Origin: Rotaria socialis
Taxonomy: Eukaryota > Rotifera > Eurotatoria > Philodinida > Philodinidae
DNA length: 64,000 nt
Assembly (NCBI GenBank): GCA_905331475.1
Contig: CAJNYU010001557.1
Coordinates: 48,286 to 112,285 of the forward strand
Reading direction: 5' to 3'
Below the pieces are notes generated by a model, which saw only the letters and a list, made by a program, of their open reading frames with translations, had not been told where the DNA came from and made no database searches. A program made the position numbers and the translations under genes. Below, piece by piece: positions 23,094 to 37,700 of this stretch. Within the stretch, counting starts at the first letter, position 1, and every line of letters begins with the position of its first letter.

Positions 23094-26000
23094 TCATTTC
23101 AATAAACCATCTCGTCTTAACTTTAAACAAGCAAGCACAACTTGACACTGATACATTGAACCTTGCAATTCTGATGACATCTGATCAAGATCTGTTGGCG
23201 TATTAGTACCAATCGCATTTAAACGTTGATTACTACCAAAAAAATAATTTTTTACGATCAATTTTGATGGCCTCATTAATGTTGGCCCAAAAACAACAGC
23301 TAGATTATCCAAATGCATCATATTTATATCCGAATCTTGGCTAACTCGTATCAAATGATCTAATAGATAGAATAGAATTTTTCGATTGTCAGGATGTAAT
23401 GATTCGAGTGTTTTTAATAGAATAACATGTTGATTATCGATATCCGTTAATTGAATAGCATTTAAAAATTCAGTGTACAATGTACTCGTAAATAATGGTT
23501 CAGGTAGTTCGCGGAAAAATAATTTTAATAAATTAGCTGCAACATGTACATTTTTTTCAGTTAACATTTCTTCACCACGATGATAATTTCGGTCGAATTG
23601 ATGACGAAGCTTTTGTAAATCCGACGTAACACAACAAACACGATAGATACCTGTTTCTTTTAAACCATCTCGATCAACCATTTCAATACATTTTAATATT
23701 ATACGTGGAATACCATCGATACTAGAAAAAAGCAAAGAAAGAGAAAATTCATGGATCTTATTCGAACATTTGTTCATACCATCCATTTGGTGTACTTAAT
23801 AATTTTTCAATACTTTTTCCGAATACAGCTAAACTTCGTTTAGATCCGATTCTTTTAAATGTACCTTCACGTTTTGAATATTTTAATGAAATTTTTAACT
23901 TTAAATCACTTGATGGGGATTCAATAGTTAATATTCCATTTAGGTCACGGTCACATTCATGTAATGCAGTTTCAATCTAATATATTCAAAGAATCCTTAG
24001 TAATACTGTTTTTCTTTCGATAAAAAAACTCGTATGAAAGCTTACATTTCGATGAAATTTACTAATACATTGTGATCGTTCTGTATTATTGTTAGTATTA
24101 TTTTTGATTGTAGTATCGAAACGATAGATCAGTAGACGAAATGCAAGAGAATATTCTAATTCAACTTGAAATACCTAAAAGAAAAGAAAAAGAAATTGAA
24201 TTTCAATTTTGTTATGATCTGTGGGTGTTATTTCTATGAAATAAGAATCAATTCAAAAGAAAATCCATGCAAAAATGTCATAAAAAGAAAATAGGTATAC
24301 CATTTGGTGACATCGTATTGAAGGATGAAAATAACGTTGACATTTCTAGGTGATAGAATTTCACTGCAGTTAATAATCAGTCGAAAAATAAATAGATCAG
24401 GCAAGTTTGCTCGTTATTAGAACTATTCAACTTTCAAATTTAATAATTTATCACATTGATTTAAAAAGAAACCATAGTGATAGATTGAAGAATGGTTTGG
24501 CAAATGAGATTTCTTATGTGACGCATTAACCTTCGCATGAGTAATATCCAGGCAATGTATTGTAATCACTCCAAGTTATTTTTTATGTATCAAGCTCTAC
24601 GTATAGAATCTTAACTACCAAATAGCTTTTGTGCAGGAAAAAAAAAGTTAGTATGAGATTTCTATTGTAAATTAAAATTTCGAATAAGTAAGATTTAATA
24701 CAGTGAATAATGATGGAGGGTTTAAAATATAATGGAAAAGATCGAGACCACAATCTTCAATCGAGTTTATTCTTAATCATTTCACGAAGAAAAGAAATGC
24801 ATAGAACGTGTTATGTTTTGAGCTATTTTCCGAATTGATAGACTGTCTCCGACTAAAAATCTATTCCGAATCTATTGATCATGTCAGTTTTTGTAAATCT
24901 AAATGTCTTCAATTACATCTGAATTTTCATAGATTCATTTTGAATATTAATCGGACGTGGCAACGTTCTTTAATTATCAAATTAAAATCTAAAATTCTGA
25001 TTACATATGAAAGTTAGATATAGACAATATAGAAAAAGAAATGAAACAAGTCTGAGTTTTTTTACTTTACAACTGATGTCAGTATCGATTTTAGTGGACA
25101 CAATCGAATCCATTGACCTGAAATTGATGATAATATTAAACTAACGAGCTATTGAATTATTTCTGCTACAGGTACGGATACTTGACATAACCTATTTTCA
25201 ACTAAGTTTAATGCCCTGCTCTTGATATTACAATAACAGCAAAAAAATATGTAAATGAAACACCGGTAATCGCTGGCTTACCGGTTCCGTTTCTTGTTAC
25301 ATGTCCCTGTGTTTACCTAGTCGAAGTAAAAGCTCGTATTGTTAATTGCAAGAATTATTCATATTTTATACTCGTCGTTTCTAGTCACAGAAAATAATTC
25401 ATTCTCGAAATTTATTACATACTTCGCCTTTAAATTCTACTGATTCTTGTTGTCGCATAGCTTGTTTAGCTGTTTGTGCATATGGATAAAATGTATTGTA
25501 TGAGTCAATTTCAACAGCAACATAAAATTGATAATTATTTTTTGTTGTAGATGCTAATGTTGGAAATTTTTGTTGTTGTTGTAGTATTGGACTGAATAAT
25601 GCTGAGCCATGGATACTATGTATTGTTATATGTAATGTACCGGAATATGTTTTACTTGGTTTTGGCATTAATGATGAATCATGAGGATTATGTTCTTGTA
25701 GATTAGGTTTAACGAATTCAAGACGTTTGAGTATTAAAGAATCAGTTAAACGTTGATGATGAGTATTTACAGGATTCAATAATGTTGAACTACGGTCAAC
25801 AAGTTCTTGTTTTGTTTTATCAATCGACTCAGTCCAATCTTGAAGTTGATAAGCAGATGAAAAAAGTATTACGAATCGTAGTGATGAACGAGATGAAGAT
25901 GTTGTAGGTGAATTTGAAAGAACTAATTGGAGTTTTGATTGAGCTAAATTATATTCGTTTTCTTGCCTACGTATAGCTTTTGATAAACGAGATGAAATGA

Positions 26001-28713
26001 CAGCCTAAGATTCATACAAAGAAAGAACAGATTTTATAATCGTCTTATTTTTAAATTTATTAAATGATTTATCTCACTTGTGATTTTGGTATTTTTTCTA
26101 ATTCTTTATAAGATGATTTTAAATTTAATTTTAATTCATCTAAATTATTTTATACAAAATTTTCTCTATATCCTTTGTCAAAAATCACGACTTACCACCG
26201 GTATAAATATCATCATTGGAAGGGCTTAGTGGTGCTGTCCAATGTAGATCAATCATTGGAATAAACCAAAGAATTCCATATTTCGGACTAAGCAAAGAAA
26301 TATTAAGTAAAACTAAATGGACAAGATCATTATCAGCATTCTTATTGCTTCTCCCCACAAAAAAAAGATTATCTTCTATCTCGAACTAATATTAAAATAT
26401 ACTGAACAATTTGATAGTTTCAAGGAACTGTTAGCTTGCTTTCATAGAGAAATGTTATTCTTAGAAAATTATTGAGTCTACGCTAGTATAGAAGTTCTAA
26501 TAAAGTAGAATCGGCTCTGATTTTTACTACTACTCTCGAATAGTTTAACTCCTAGACTCTTTCACTCTATTTTCAATAACATACAAGTGGAACAACATTA
26601 ATTTTTTTCTGCCTGACTTTACTTCTAACAAATTTCACTTTTTTATTTCAATAATATATCATTTTCGAAATTAATATATGATTCTTTGTTCTGTTAAAGA
26701 TATCTACATATTTTTGCACTTGTGTTTTTATTTGAAAATCAATTTATCTCATGTCAAAAACATGTACTAAGATAAGATACTAGTTTGTTTTTCTCAACGG
26801 TGAAGCTAAAACAAAAATTAAAGTACGTAAGATATCTTTATATGTATGATATCTTATTTTCACTTGAATTAATATATGTGTAGATAGATAAATCGAAAGT
26901 TAAATCGTATAAAGATTGAACTAACTTGACTTGACATGACTTGTTCATCTCTGACTAAATGATTAAGTCGGGTTCATCATATAAATTTACCTTTGAAGTA
27001 ATTTTGTCTTTAAACAACAGCAAACAATGACATCTGGATAAAGGATAAGACGACAACGATCACGATTTCCCCGGACACCAATAGTAGCAACATCTTCATT
27101 TTTTAAAATAACTTTATTCATACTCTCATCTTGTCTACTCTAAATTGAGAAGAAAACCAAAAATAGATATGCATATAAACTACTTGTTATTTAAATCAAT
27201 ACATACACCAAATAATTTACATTTTAGTGCATAATCATATAGTTTTATTAAACTTTCTTTGTCACCTGATTCGAATGATTGAGCTGTTTTATGTAAATCC
27301 TAATGAGAATTGAATTTTTTGAAAAAAATACCAAAAAAAAGACACTCAAGTATTTACTTGTACTTGCGAAAGAATTTGAAGAAATTGCTTAGGAGGAATA
27401 GATAAAAGATCTATGTAGAATGAAGTTAGAAGATAAAAATAAGCCAAAAGTTTTTTTCTGCAATCAAGTTACCTTCACTGGACATTCCATTATTGCTAGC
27501 TCGTTTTTCTAATGCTTTTCTAATCGGTGCCAGATTTATTTTTGTGTAATCATCATAGAATGTAAGTGTTTGCATCTGTAAAAATAGATATTAATCAACA
27601 TTGCTTAGTATTCAAGATGTCTAAGAAAATTTCAAATAGAACAATAGAGAAAAACATACCAATGCTTCAATAGCACGTGCTAATTTTTTTGTTAGAGTTG
27701 TTGGCTCATGATCATTTTCATTGAAATGTTCAATTTCTCTACAAACATTCCTATGATAAATAATTAATTGTTTAATTAATTGCTGCAAGTTGATTGCTAC
27801 GTTGATAAAAGAGAGCTAGAAAAAGTGGAAAAGTTAAAAAACTAGAACATAAATAATCGACGGAGCTTTGTTTACTTGTTGTTCCATTTTTTCTAATTGC
27901 TCAATGTAAGTTTTTTCTTTCCGTAACCATTCTTGTTCAATACCCCGAAGAATTCTTTGTTGTCGTAACTAAATGACAAGACACGATAGTTACAGTAAAA
28001 ATATAAACAAAAACGAATCTTTTATACAAGTAATTCTGTTCGCTGTTTTTCTTGTTCATTAATTAAATCTTCATCTTGTTTAAGATTACTTGTCTGTTCT
28101 TCATCATTGTCAATATCATCTTCGTGTGATTGATTATCAAAATCACTATCATTATCTTCACTACCTGTTCCACGTGAGGACGATGCCATCGGAGATTGAT
28201 GGTCAATTAGTTTTTCATGACTATCATGTGGTTGGTCACTTTGTACTTGAGATGATAATGTATGAATACCACCTAAAAGTATAATTCAATAAAAAAAAGC
28301 TTCTTCTTTCTTTTTTGAAAAAGTGAATTAGAATTTAATAAACGAATACTATTCATGTACACTTTCATTGAGCTCATTTTCAAGGCTAAAAAAGATTCAT
28401 TATTTTTACCGGCTAATTGTTTTGAACTTTATCTACGTTAAGCCTATCTTTCTCGATTATCATCATGATAATTTTCTTTTTTCTTTCTCGTTTGCGTGTG
28501 TGCCGTTCTATGTACTCATTGTTTCATCACTTGCCATTGAACTAGTTAGAACAACCAAATAAATGACACGAAACAGAGAAGAAGGCGAATAACAACGATG
28601 CTATCATTTTCTCAAGTTCTAGGAATCTATTTTCTCAGAAAAAAATAGAACAACAAAGAAAAAAACGACCTTGGCTATGAAGAAAGTGTCACTCTAGCCA
28701 TGATTAAGTTAGA

Positions 28714-28745
<32 letters not shown>

Positions 28746-30199
28746 GAAGAACAAAAGATAAATTAGTTCTTCAATAAGCAAATTCGTTATTTATATTCGT
28801 TTAGGCTTATTGTTGACGATTTAAACTATGTAAAACTAAAAAAAAGAAGCTGCTTTTCTTTTCTGTCCTAATACAAAAGTCAACATTTAAAAGATTATTA
28901 CTTAAGAGTTATTAAACATAATCTATTGATAAGTGTTCGTGTTCTTTCTTTAAATCTATTTTCTTTATAAAACATTAATATGATTGTATGGAGAAAAAAA
29001 GATTTCGTTTTTAAAGCTTATTCTAATGTTTTCATTTTGTGAATAGTGACATGAATATTGTTGTTTCATATGTAAAAAAAAGAGACACGTGAATGTGTGA
29101 TTGGCCTGAAAAAAATAGACCAAACCATTAAACAATGAGAAGAAATGGAGAAATTGCACGCTTGCGGGATCATTAAGCATGCTTATATACACACACATAC
29201 CTAAGCGGTGTTTAATATTGTAGCTATGTGTATTTGAACGATAGAAAGAAGAAGAAGAAAAGAAAACATAACAAAGCCAATATTTCTCGTTTAATGATTA
29301 AATGGCTTCGAGCAAATCTATTTTTCATATAATCGAGATAAAAAATAAAGAGAAAATCAACTTAGAAAACCGACATCATTTGATTAGATCGGACTGCGTA
29401 TCAATTCATTGAAGATTCAATTGAAATGACAACGATAATAATAAAAGAAAACGAATACATAATAGAACTTACTGTCATTTTGATGATTAGTACTTGTTGT
29501 TGTATCGAGATCGATCGTATCTACGCTATCAGCTCCATCGGAATTTTCTTCATTATCATAGCCATCGACATTGTATGATTGGTCTTCGTCATTTTGAGTT
29601 GAAGTTCTTTGATGAATAAGATAATTATTATCATCATCGTTGTCGTCATTATTACCATTTTGTAAATAATCAAAAGCTTTCTCGATCACAGCACAACATA
29701 CTGAATTACTAGGTAGTACGTTATTAACGAATGGTTCTGTCTCGGTGGGTGCTGTTGAGCTTTCAATTAGTGGAAAATCAGTTTCAAGAAATTGTTCTGA
29801 TGTTTTCGATGAAGATAGTGGTGGTAGCGGAGAATCCTTATTAGACGATGTTGATTCAGACCGAGGATGAATAGCAATTAGTTGAACATTATCATTATCT
29901 GAATGTGCATAATTTTCAGAAGATAATAAGGGTGATCGACGATGAACAAGTACTGGCGATTTTGCTTCATTATGAGGTAGAGGAGGAAGAGGAGGATATA
30001 TAACAGATGACGTTGAAACAGGTGCCGACAATACCGGATAGATGGGTTTGCCTTGTGGTAAAGGTACATCAAATAAAGTAGCCGACGACTTAGCTGATGA
30101 TGCATCTGAATCGTAAGCATGTAATTGCGCTTGACGATCAAATAAGGTGTGACCACGTGATTTACCCGGTGTCGTTGGTATATTTGGTTGGGTTGTCAT
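23094..30199 (-). CDS. BCR: BCR/ABR-type Rho regulator (DH-PH-C2-RhoGAP)
   Basis: Thirteen exons join in phase: 28028-28274, 27876-27968, 27660-27815, 27473-27575, 27358-27410, 27207-27299, 26991-27139, 26196-26287, 26078-26139, 25423-26004, 24046-24174, 23780-23976 and 23094-23721 (~860 aa, stop TGA). Domains, counted from exon 28028-28274: coiled-coil/DH ~83-250 (LARAIEALMQTLTFYDDY, SIPPKQFLQIL), PH ~250-420 (ILWFIPMIDL, LQDWTESI), C2 ~465-630 (SGTLHITIHSIHG, LKLKISLKYS), RhoGAP ~655-850 with arginine finger in ETGIYRV and FFRELPEPL. The family both activates and inactivates Rho/Rac GTPases. The order matches vertebrate BCR/ABR. Exon 29473-30199 (242 codons, Ser/Pro/Asp-rich) probably supplies the N-terminus, but its 3' phase (1) does not match the next exon's phase (2), so an unrecognised small exon in 28275-29472 is implied, or the two are separate. 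The BCR kinase region was not recognised. Confidence 0.85.
24175..25422. other. Large intron of the BCR/ABR gene
   Basis: This 1.25-kb intron has GTATGT donor and TTTTAG acceptor on the minus strand and splits the C2 domain. No gene or inverted-repeat element was recognised in it. Confidence 0.6.
28275..29472. other. Intron or linker region in the BCR/ABR gene
   Basis: Contains a (TA)n microsatellite at about 28723-28744. It lies between the N-terminal low-complexity exon and the coiled-coil exon. The phase mismatch predicts a missing small exon here, which I could not identify. Confidence 0.45.
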
Positions 30200-31751
30200 T
30201 GCATCTACGCAAAAAAAAATAAAGAATCAAATGTTTTATCAATGATTCTTAATTTATATCGAGCAAGCGTCCTTCTTCTTTTGTTTTCTATTTGCGTTGA
30301 TGTTCTGAGTCATATTTGTTAAAAACAGAGTTTAGAAATGCAAATGTATGCAAAAGAATCTTAGAAGAAAAACACACAATTATTTATCAACAAATTAAAC
30401 ATGTGTAAATCAACTTCTAAACACAAGAATAAACGGAGAAGAAAAAAGAATTATGATTAAAGTAAACTACGAAAACACATTTTACATTCAGAATGATGTA
30501 GATTCTCAAATAAATTATTGACAGATGTTCTGCGCTTAGAAGTTAACGAACAATCACGGCATTACTTCTAAGTTTCTATGAGTACAGAAATAGGAGAAGA
30601 AAAGAAAATGATTGTAAAAAAAATAACTATTGGATATTTAAATATTCCACCTAAAATCAACCTCCTTTTTTGGTAATAATAAAATTTTAAACCTAAAAAG
30701 ATTATTCTATTTTATTACTCACAATTGACTTTTATTTGTTGTTTATGACGATACATTTCTTTTCCTTCTCTATGTTACATAGATCTTTTACTTCGCATTA
30801 ATGATGAGTAGATCTTTTACGCATGCGATCAAATGTCTCGGCGATTGATGATCATCATCAATCTCTATTGTTATTTGACCAAGTAAAGACAAGGTGTATA
30901 TGTACGAGTTAGTGTACATGACAAAAAAAAAGAAGAAAGAGAATGAAAGAAAGAAAGAAAGAAAAAAAGAAAAAAGATTTGTTGGCGATTATTCCCGTGT
31001 ACTCCTCCCTGTTCACCGCCCCATACTCTGTCTTTTTCTTAGTACACAAACACATACACCCATAAGCGGATCATGTTCATTCATTCGTTCATTCACTTGG
31101 CATATCAAATTGTTCTGTTATATGTATAATAATGGTATGATTGTATAACTACGGCGGCGTCATCAGTGTTATTTCTGTTCCCAATTGAAAAACGACACAG
31201 TATCGAAAATAAAAGCTTCGACACTTTGCGTGCCAAACGAATAGTAATGACAGATTGCTTAAAATGTTATGCATAATCATCAAGAACAAGTAAGGACAGA
31301 TTCGCAATAAATTTTGAAAAAAAACAGACGCCTCACATTTTCCTACATTTCTATTCAATCAAATACTAAAAGGCATCGTATCGTATGTACAAGCCAAAAT
31401 AATTGTTAGCAAAAGAAAATATTTGATTAATAATACTGCGAAAGAAAAGCACTTACATAACTGATCGAGAAAAAGATTGACAATAAATATTGTCTCGTAT
31501 TCGTCTAGTTTATAACTTACGATTCACCTACAATATCTATGTAAAGGAATGATTCATTCGTCGTCAACTTGTTCTCGCTGATTCATGCTTTTTTCATTCA
31601 ATTTTTTTATTCGCTCACTCCTCTCAAATGAACGTTGCGTAAAAACCATGGTAGAGGAAATGACATAGTAAAATGAACTCTTATGGTAATCTTAAATATA
31701 TCTGATTTATACATTGAAAGAAGTTCAATAATCTGATAACTAATCTTTTAA
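30200..31751. promoter_or_regulatory. Divergent intergenic region between BCR/ABR and BBS2
   Basis: 1.55 kb between two genes transcribed away from each other, so it should hold both promoters. An acceptor-like TTGCGTAG lies just before the first ATG of the BCR/ABR N-terminal exon, compatible with a leader intron or trans-splicing. A GAAA-type microsatellite sits at about 30931-30976. No defined motif was assigned. Confidence 0.4.
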
Positions 31752-34700
31752 ATGCTAGTACCAGTTTTTTCATTACAATTAAATACTAAAGTATTCCCAC
31801 GAACTGTTAGCGTCGGTAAATTTAATGGAAAACAATCATGTCTTGTTGGTGCTACTGCAGGGAATAAAGTACTTTAATTTATATATTTTCTTATTTAAAT
31901 TATAATCAAATATCACTCAAATTCATAGGTTTTCATACATTCTCCACGTGATGTTAATCTGCAAGCACAACAATTAGACGGAAATATTTCTCTGCTCAAT
32001 GTTAATCAAGTAGTAACAAGTTTAGGATGTGGTCAACTTGATGAACAATTAAAGAAAGATCTTCTTGTTGTTGGAACAAGTACAAATATTGTTGCTTATG
32101 ATATTGATCGAAATGTTGATCTTTTCTTTAAAGATGTTAGTTTCTTATTGCTAGTCGGATGCTCTATGTTAATACTGATTCTAATTTTCTTTTAAGAATC
32201 CAGATGGCGCACATGCTATCACAATAGGTCAATGGGGGGAATTACCCGAAAAATTAGCTATAGTCGGTGGTAATTGTTCAATACATGGTTATAATAAGAA
32301 AAGTGAAGATGTTTTATGGACAGTAACAGGCGATAATGTTTCATCATTGGCTTTACTGGATTTTAATGGGGACGGTTATAATGAAGTAAGAATTTCCGTT
32401 TTTATTGCTGCGACTGAATGAAATCTACAGAATCAAAATACTTCGTTTTCTATAGAACTTTTTATACTTGCCTAAGTGATGGCTTCGATCAAGCCGAAAT
32501 AAAATCGATTGAAGCCTTTTGAAGCAATCCAAGATTTAATCAATTGAGTAATCTATGATAATCGTTAATCAAAATGCCAAAAAAAATTGTAAAATATGTT
32601 CAAAATTTTTCCATATAGTTATCTTCGACTTTTGATGATTTATAAAATAATGTCGATGAATTTCTATATCTACGTAGTAGATGTGCTGTAATTGCTTGCG
32701 TCTGAAAAGGAAAAGAAATATTCTCCTATGTGAGATCTAAAGCGCAAGAACAAAAAAGGTCGTCCTATGTATTAGAGTCACAAAGGAATTGTGCCAATTT
32801 CTATCGTACTCATTCACTATAGTGGTTATTTGCCCGATAGCGAAATCTTCAATTCATCTAAACAATTCATTAGATGAGCAGAAGAAGCTTTTTTTAAAAG
32901 TGACTTCCTGTGATTGTTTTCATTGCATGGCGTCTAAACAGAATGAAAATATGCTATTCCGTTTAAATGAAAGATTCACGTGTAAAGGGAATCTATCGAA
33001 GAAATAATATTGTCTCTTGACTTTGAAAAGATGTTCATAAATATGAAGAACAACGCTATTCTCTATAGACTAAACATATAATTAATTGATTTTCTTTTAT
33101 GAGCTGTTGTTTTTGAAAATAGCTTGTTGTTGGCTCGGAAGATTACGATATACGAGTATTTCGTGAAGATCAATTAATAGCTGAAATGCAGGAAACAGAA
33201 ACCATCGTGTCAATGTGCCCGTTAGATGGTGCAAGATTTGGATATGCATTAGCCAATGGTACTGTTGGAATCTATGAAAGATCGAATCGTCATTGGCGTA
33301 TTAAATCAAGACATATTGCAGTTGTTTTACAAGCATTTGATGTTAATGGAGATGGTGTTGATGAATTAGTCACTGGTTGGAGTAGTGGCAAAGTAAATTC
33401 GTTTTTCTGTTTATCAAAAATAAAAGAACATAGAGCTGATTATTGTATTTTCTGTTTCGTTTCAAAGGTTGATATTCGTAGTGATCGTCAAGGAGAAGTT
33501 ATATTTAAAGAAAGTCTTAACTCTTCAATTGCCGGAATTGTTAAAGTAAGACTTAAATTACTTAATTCGATTATAAATAATTTTTTTCATTAGGCTGATT
33601 ATCGAGTAGCAGGTGAAAATCTCCTCATTTGCTGTTCAAATGAAGGTCAAGTTCGTGGTTTTAAATTTTCTGAACAAGATCCCAATGCACTTACTGCTAG
33701 TCTATATAGAGACCGACAAGAAGCAATTCGAGATTTAGCTCAAAAAAAACAAGTGAGAAATATTAAATGATTAATGAAATAATATTACAGATTTATTGGT
33801 ATTCTCCTAGGCTCTCCTAATTGAGCTTGAACATCTTGGCGATGCAATAAAACATTCTAAATATACAATCAACAAACCCACTAGACCTATTGTATCGGAT
33901 TCAGAAGCTGAAATTCCAGTGCGTAACTATATAAAAAAAAAGCCAAGAGAAACATCAGAATCATTTTTTTCTATTATTCATAGGCACATACAAAAATTGA
34001 AACTTTATTTACAGTAGAAAAAAGACAGAATGATTCTCCGGTAATTACATTAGTACAACTTTTAACTATTAAAGTTCTTTTTATTAGGCACATGTTGCAG
34101 TCAGAATGAAAACTTCGAATAGTAAGAATAATAATCAATCTTTAAATTTAAAACTATGATAACTCTGTCGTTTAGATACTATTATTCGAGTTGTAACTAT
34201 CTTTGCTGAAGGTTTATTCAAAGGCGAATGTCTTGTTACGTAAGTTATGAATATAATGGAAATTATAATTTTCACTCGTAAGACTTGCAGAGATTGTCAC
34301 GAATAGTACTGAAACTCTCATGGAAATGACATAGCTGGACATATGTGTTATAGTTAATTTCCAACAACTATTCACAAACATAAGCCTACTGAGAGTAAAC
34401 ATGCAAATAGGCCAGCTCCTTTGATTTGAATCATTAGCTTACTGTCATTGCTCGAATAGCAAGATTTATTTGATCAATCTCTTTGACGCATATGTTTCGC
34501 TGTCAGCAAGAAAACCTAATTAAAATAATAATAATTGTAGAAATGCTAGAAAAAGAAAGAATATGAGTTCTCTATTTTTTGTTATTCTTTGTTTAATAAT
34601 CTGACATTTGATGAAAAAATAATTCTAGCATAGATTTTTGATTTGATTGATTGAAAGCAAAGATAACATTTGAAGAAAAAGAACTAGTTTCGATAATTGC

Positions 34701-37700
34701 TATTACTCATCATTGATATTTCATAAGTATAAAACAATATCTGTTTCTTCTTGAGTATTCATCGAACAGGAATCAACAATTCAAAGAAATGAAGACATTC
34801 AAAAATATGAAAGTTTAACATTTGATTGAACTCAATAAAGACCGAACAATCAATTGGTTGTTTGAATCTTTTGATTTGACATACTTGTCACACGTAGAGT
34901 TAAGTCTTTGACTCGCTTATATCGTTGTTTTTTGGATGGAGGGGCTACCTCAATTTTTAATCAAGTATCATCAATCAGTTATAGTTCAAAAATCTGTTGT
35001 AAAGAGATCGACGTGCAAAAATCTTATGAATAAATTTCTTCTTGAATCCAATTAGGGGTGGCACTTTATCTTTACTTCACCGAGTAAAGTAGAATATGTA
35101 TACTTTACTTTACTGAGTAAAGTAGTTGGCTTTACTTTATCAGATAGAATGAAGTAGTTGACTCACTTTATCAGATAAAGTGAAGTAGTTGACTCACTTT
35201 ATCAGGTAAAGCAAAGTAGGTCTACTTTACCCGAATAGTAAAGTAAAGTCATATATTCAATGAAAGCTCTTGCTTAATTTCTTAGCTTACTATCAACAAT
35301 TGATAATGCTTGGCGACATGAATCATCATTCAAAATATTTTCTTAATTAATAGCGGAGTATAGAGCATATATAACACTGAACACGATAAAATTGTGTATA
35401 TATATTGATATTTCAACATCAAACTGCTTTTCGCAGAATGCGAATCTTCACGTTTAATCTGCACTTAAATGATTGCTCAAACAGAAGTAGTTGAATAAAT
35501 GTATACATGTTAAGAAAAGAAAATTTCAAGCTTTCTTTGTCAAAAACATGGAAATATGAAGTAAACGAGGATAAATGAAAGAAGAAATGATATTTCATTT
35601 TACTTTACCAATACAATTCACAGTAAAGAGACGCAGATGCAGCTTTACGATCACGTACACGACAAAGTAGAAAGTTTTGAAAATGATTTGATCAACCTCT
35701 AATATATAATCAGCTACAATATTAGCATTGATACCTAAATTATGCCTTTTGTGAAACACGATCTGGAAGAAGTGTTGAAGTATATAGGGTAAAAATTTGG
35801 ATCCATTCCTCCCCCTCCTCACACAAATTGTGACAGAGAAATTTATTAATTAGCTGATTGGCTAATTAATTAATTTCTCTATCACGGTCTGTGATGGTCT
35901 CTACCCACTCCATAGATCAAAATACCGATCGTGAGCGAAATGACTGCACGTATGATTACAGACAGTGGCAGAAAATCTACAAAGACTCAGAGACCGTGGT
36001 AGACGGATTCCAGCAAACGAGTTCCATCGTGTTTTACATTTGAATCCCACAGGGATTGCGCTAACATTTTTTTTTGATATTTTTTCTGAGAATACATCCT
36101 ATTCCGGAATGTTCAACATTGCGGAATAGGATGACTGCTCCAAGTTTCTAGTAAATAGGCTGAATTCATTAGGATAAAATTTTAGGACTATTTTAGAACG
36201 TAATAGGTACTTTTTACGATTTTATTTCTCAGTCTTACTTCTTCGTTGTTATCGACTTCACAGATGATTCCAGTTGGAATCTATTGATTGGCTAATATAT
36301 TGTGTGCATTGTTTTAAATATTCGATGACATAATGACTGTGTGTGTCGTACGCAAGTGCTGGTCTGTCAAAGTTTTAGAAAACATTTTTTCGGTTCAAAT
36401 CGTATTATTAAAAAAAAAAGTATCTTACTCAAGGAATGAATTTCAAAATTATTCTCAACATATCCTCATTTATACCTTTGCTATTGTGACACTAGGATTA
36501 CGTTAGAATATCTGTAGTATATGTTGAAGGGGAAATAAAAATTCTAGGTCAATCTTAAATTGCCCTAGAGCAACTTAAATTGTTAATTTCCTCTGTAGCG
36601 TAATTTTTAATTCTCCTAGAGCATATTAAAATTCAAGAACGATTTTAATTTCCCCTACAACATATGCTTTATTTCTATAGTTAATCAGTTCTTTATCATT
36701 ATTTTGAGTATACCAGTATTAGTGTCAGTCTTAGGGTATCACATCAATAAGTCTATTCATCCGTTAAAGTAAATGCACAAGGAGATTCAAGAACTTCTTG
36801 ATGCATAGTTATTTAGTGTCTTGATCGAGCTTTTCAGAAATTTCTCTTTTAAAAATCATAGAAAATATCATGCCTATGATATAACTTTAATATTTTATAC
36901 TTAAGAAGGCCAACAATAAAACTGCACAGTAAGTTTCATTATTACTCACTTTTCACCACCTCAACTCAGCCTTATTCAAAAGTACAGATAAACCATATTC
37001 TCTCTAGCACAATTTTTATTCTCAAATGAACAAGAAAGACAATATTTTAAGTATCAATTAACTTTTTGCGAAGTTATCGATGCGCTAACGGCGAGATAAA
37101 AATCAAAAATTAACTTGGAATTTTCACTACTTTACTTTACTTTACTTTACTATTCGGATAAAGTAAATCTACTTTACTTTACTTTACTATTCGGATAAAG
37201 TAAATCTACTTTACTTTACTTTACTATTCGGATAAAGTAAATCTACTTTACTTTACCTGATAAAATAAAATAAAGATAAAGTGCCGCCCCCAAATCCAAT
37301 ATAAACGATTTTTCTCTGAATTTAGTCATCCAGCTGTTAATCATGTAAAAGAGAGTATTGCTGTACCAATAATTCCAGCTCGTGATACTCCTGTAGATTT
37401 ACATATTCAAGTTTTTGTTGGATTTAAATCGAGGTAACCTATAATTATATATTTCACTCAAATCTTATTGCACTATTCATAGCACACTTTTTCACGTATT
37501 TGAATTGACTCGACCATTGCCTATGTTTTCGATGTATATGATGATTGAAAATGCACCAGATCAAGAACCTAAAGGCTTTGTTACATTTTATCTCAATGAA
37601 CGTATTCCACGAGTTAGTTTCTGTTGTTTTATACTTCAATATGTTGCTGTTTGTTTTTAAATAACAAGGCTCTTGCTTGGATTAACCATAATTTTCTTCT

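Larger units (their letters stand above)
35055..37290. mobile_element. 2.2-kb foldback element in BBS2 intron 10
   Basis: The terminal inverted repeats are GGGGTGGCACTTTATCTTTA (35055) and the complement of TAAAGATAAAGTGCCGCCCC (ending 37290). Long subterminal arrays of TTTACTTTAC / AAAGTAAAG words mirror each other: left about 35085-35250, right about 37128-37270. The right arm includes three tandem 37-bp units containing TATTCGGATAAAGTAAATC; the left has the complementary CCCGAATAGTAAAG. Flanks share ATCCAATTA (left) and ATCCAATATA (right), a possible imperfect target duplication. No transposase was recognised inside. The element is tolerated because it lies in an intron of an intact gene. 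Confidence 0.75.
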
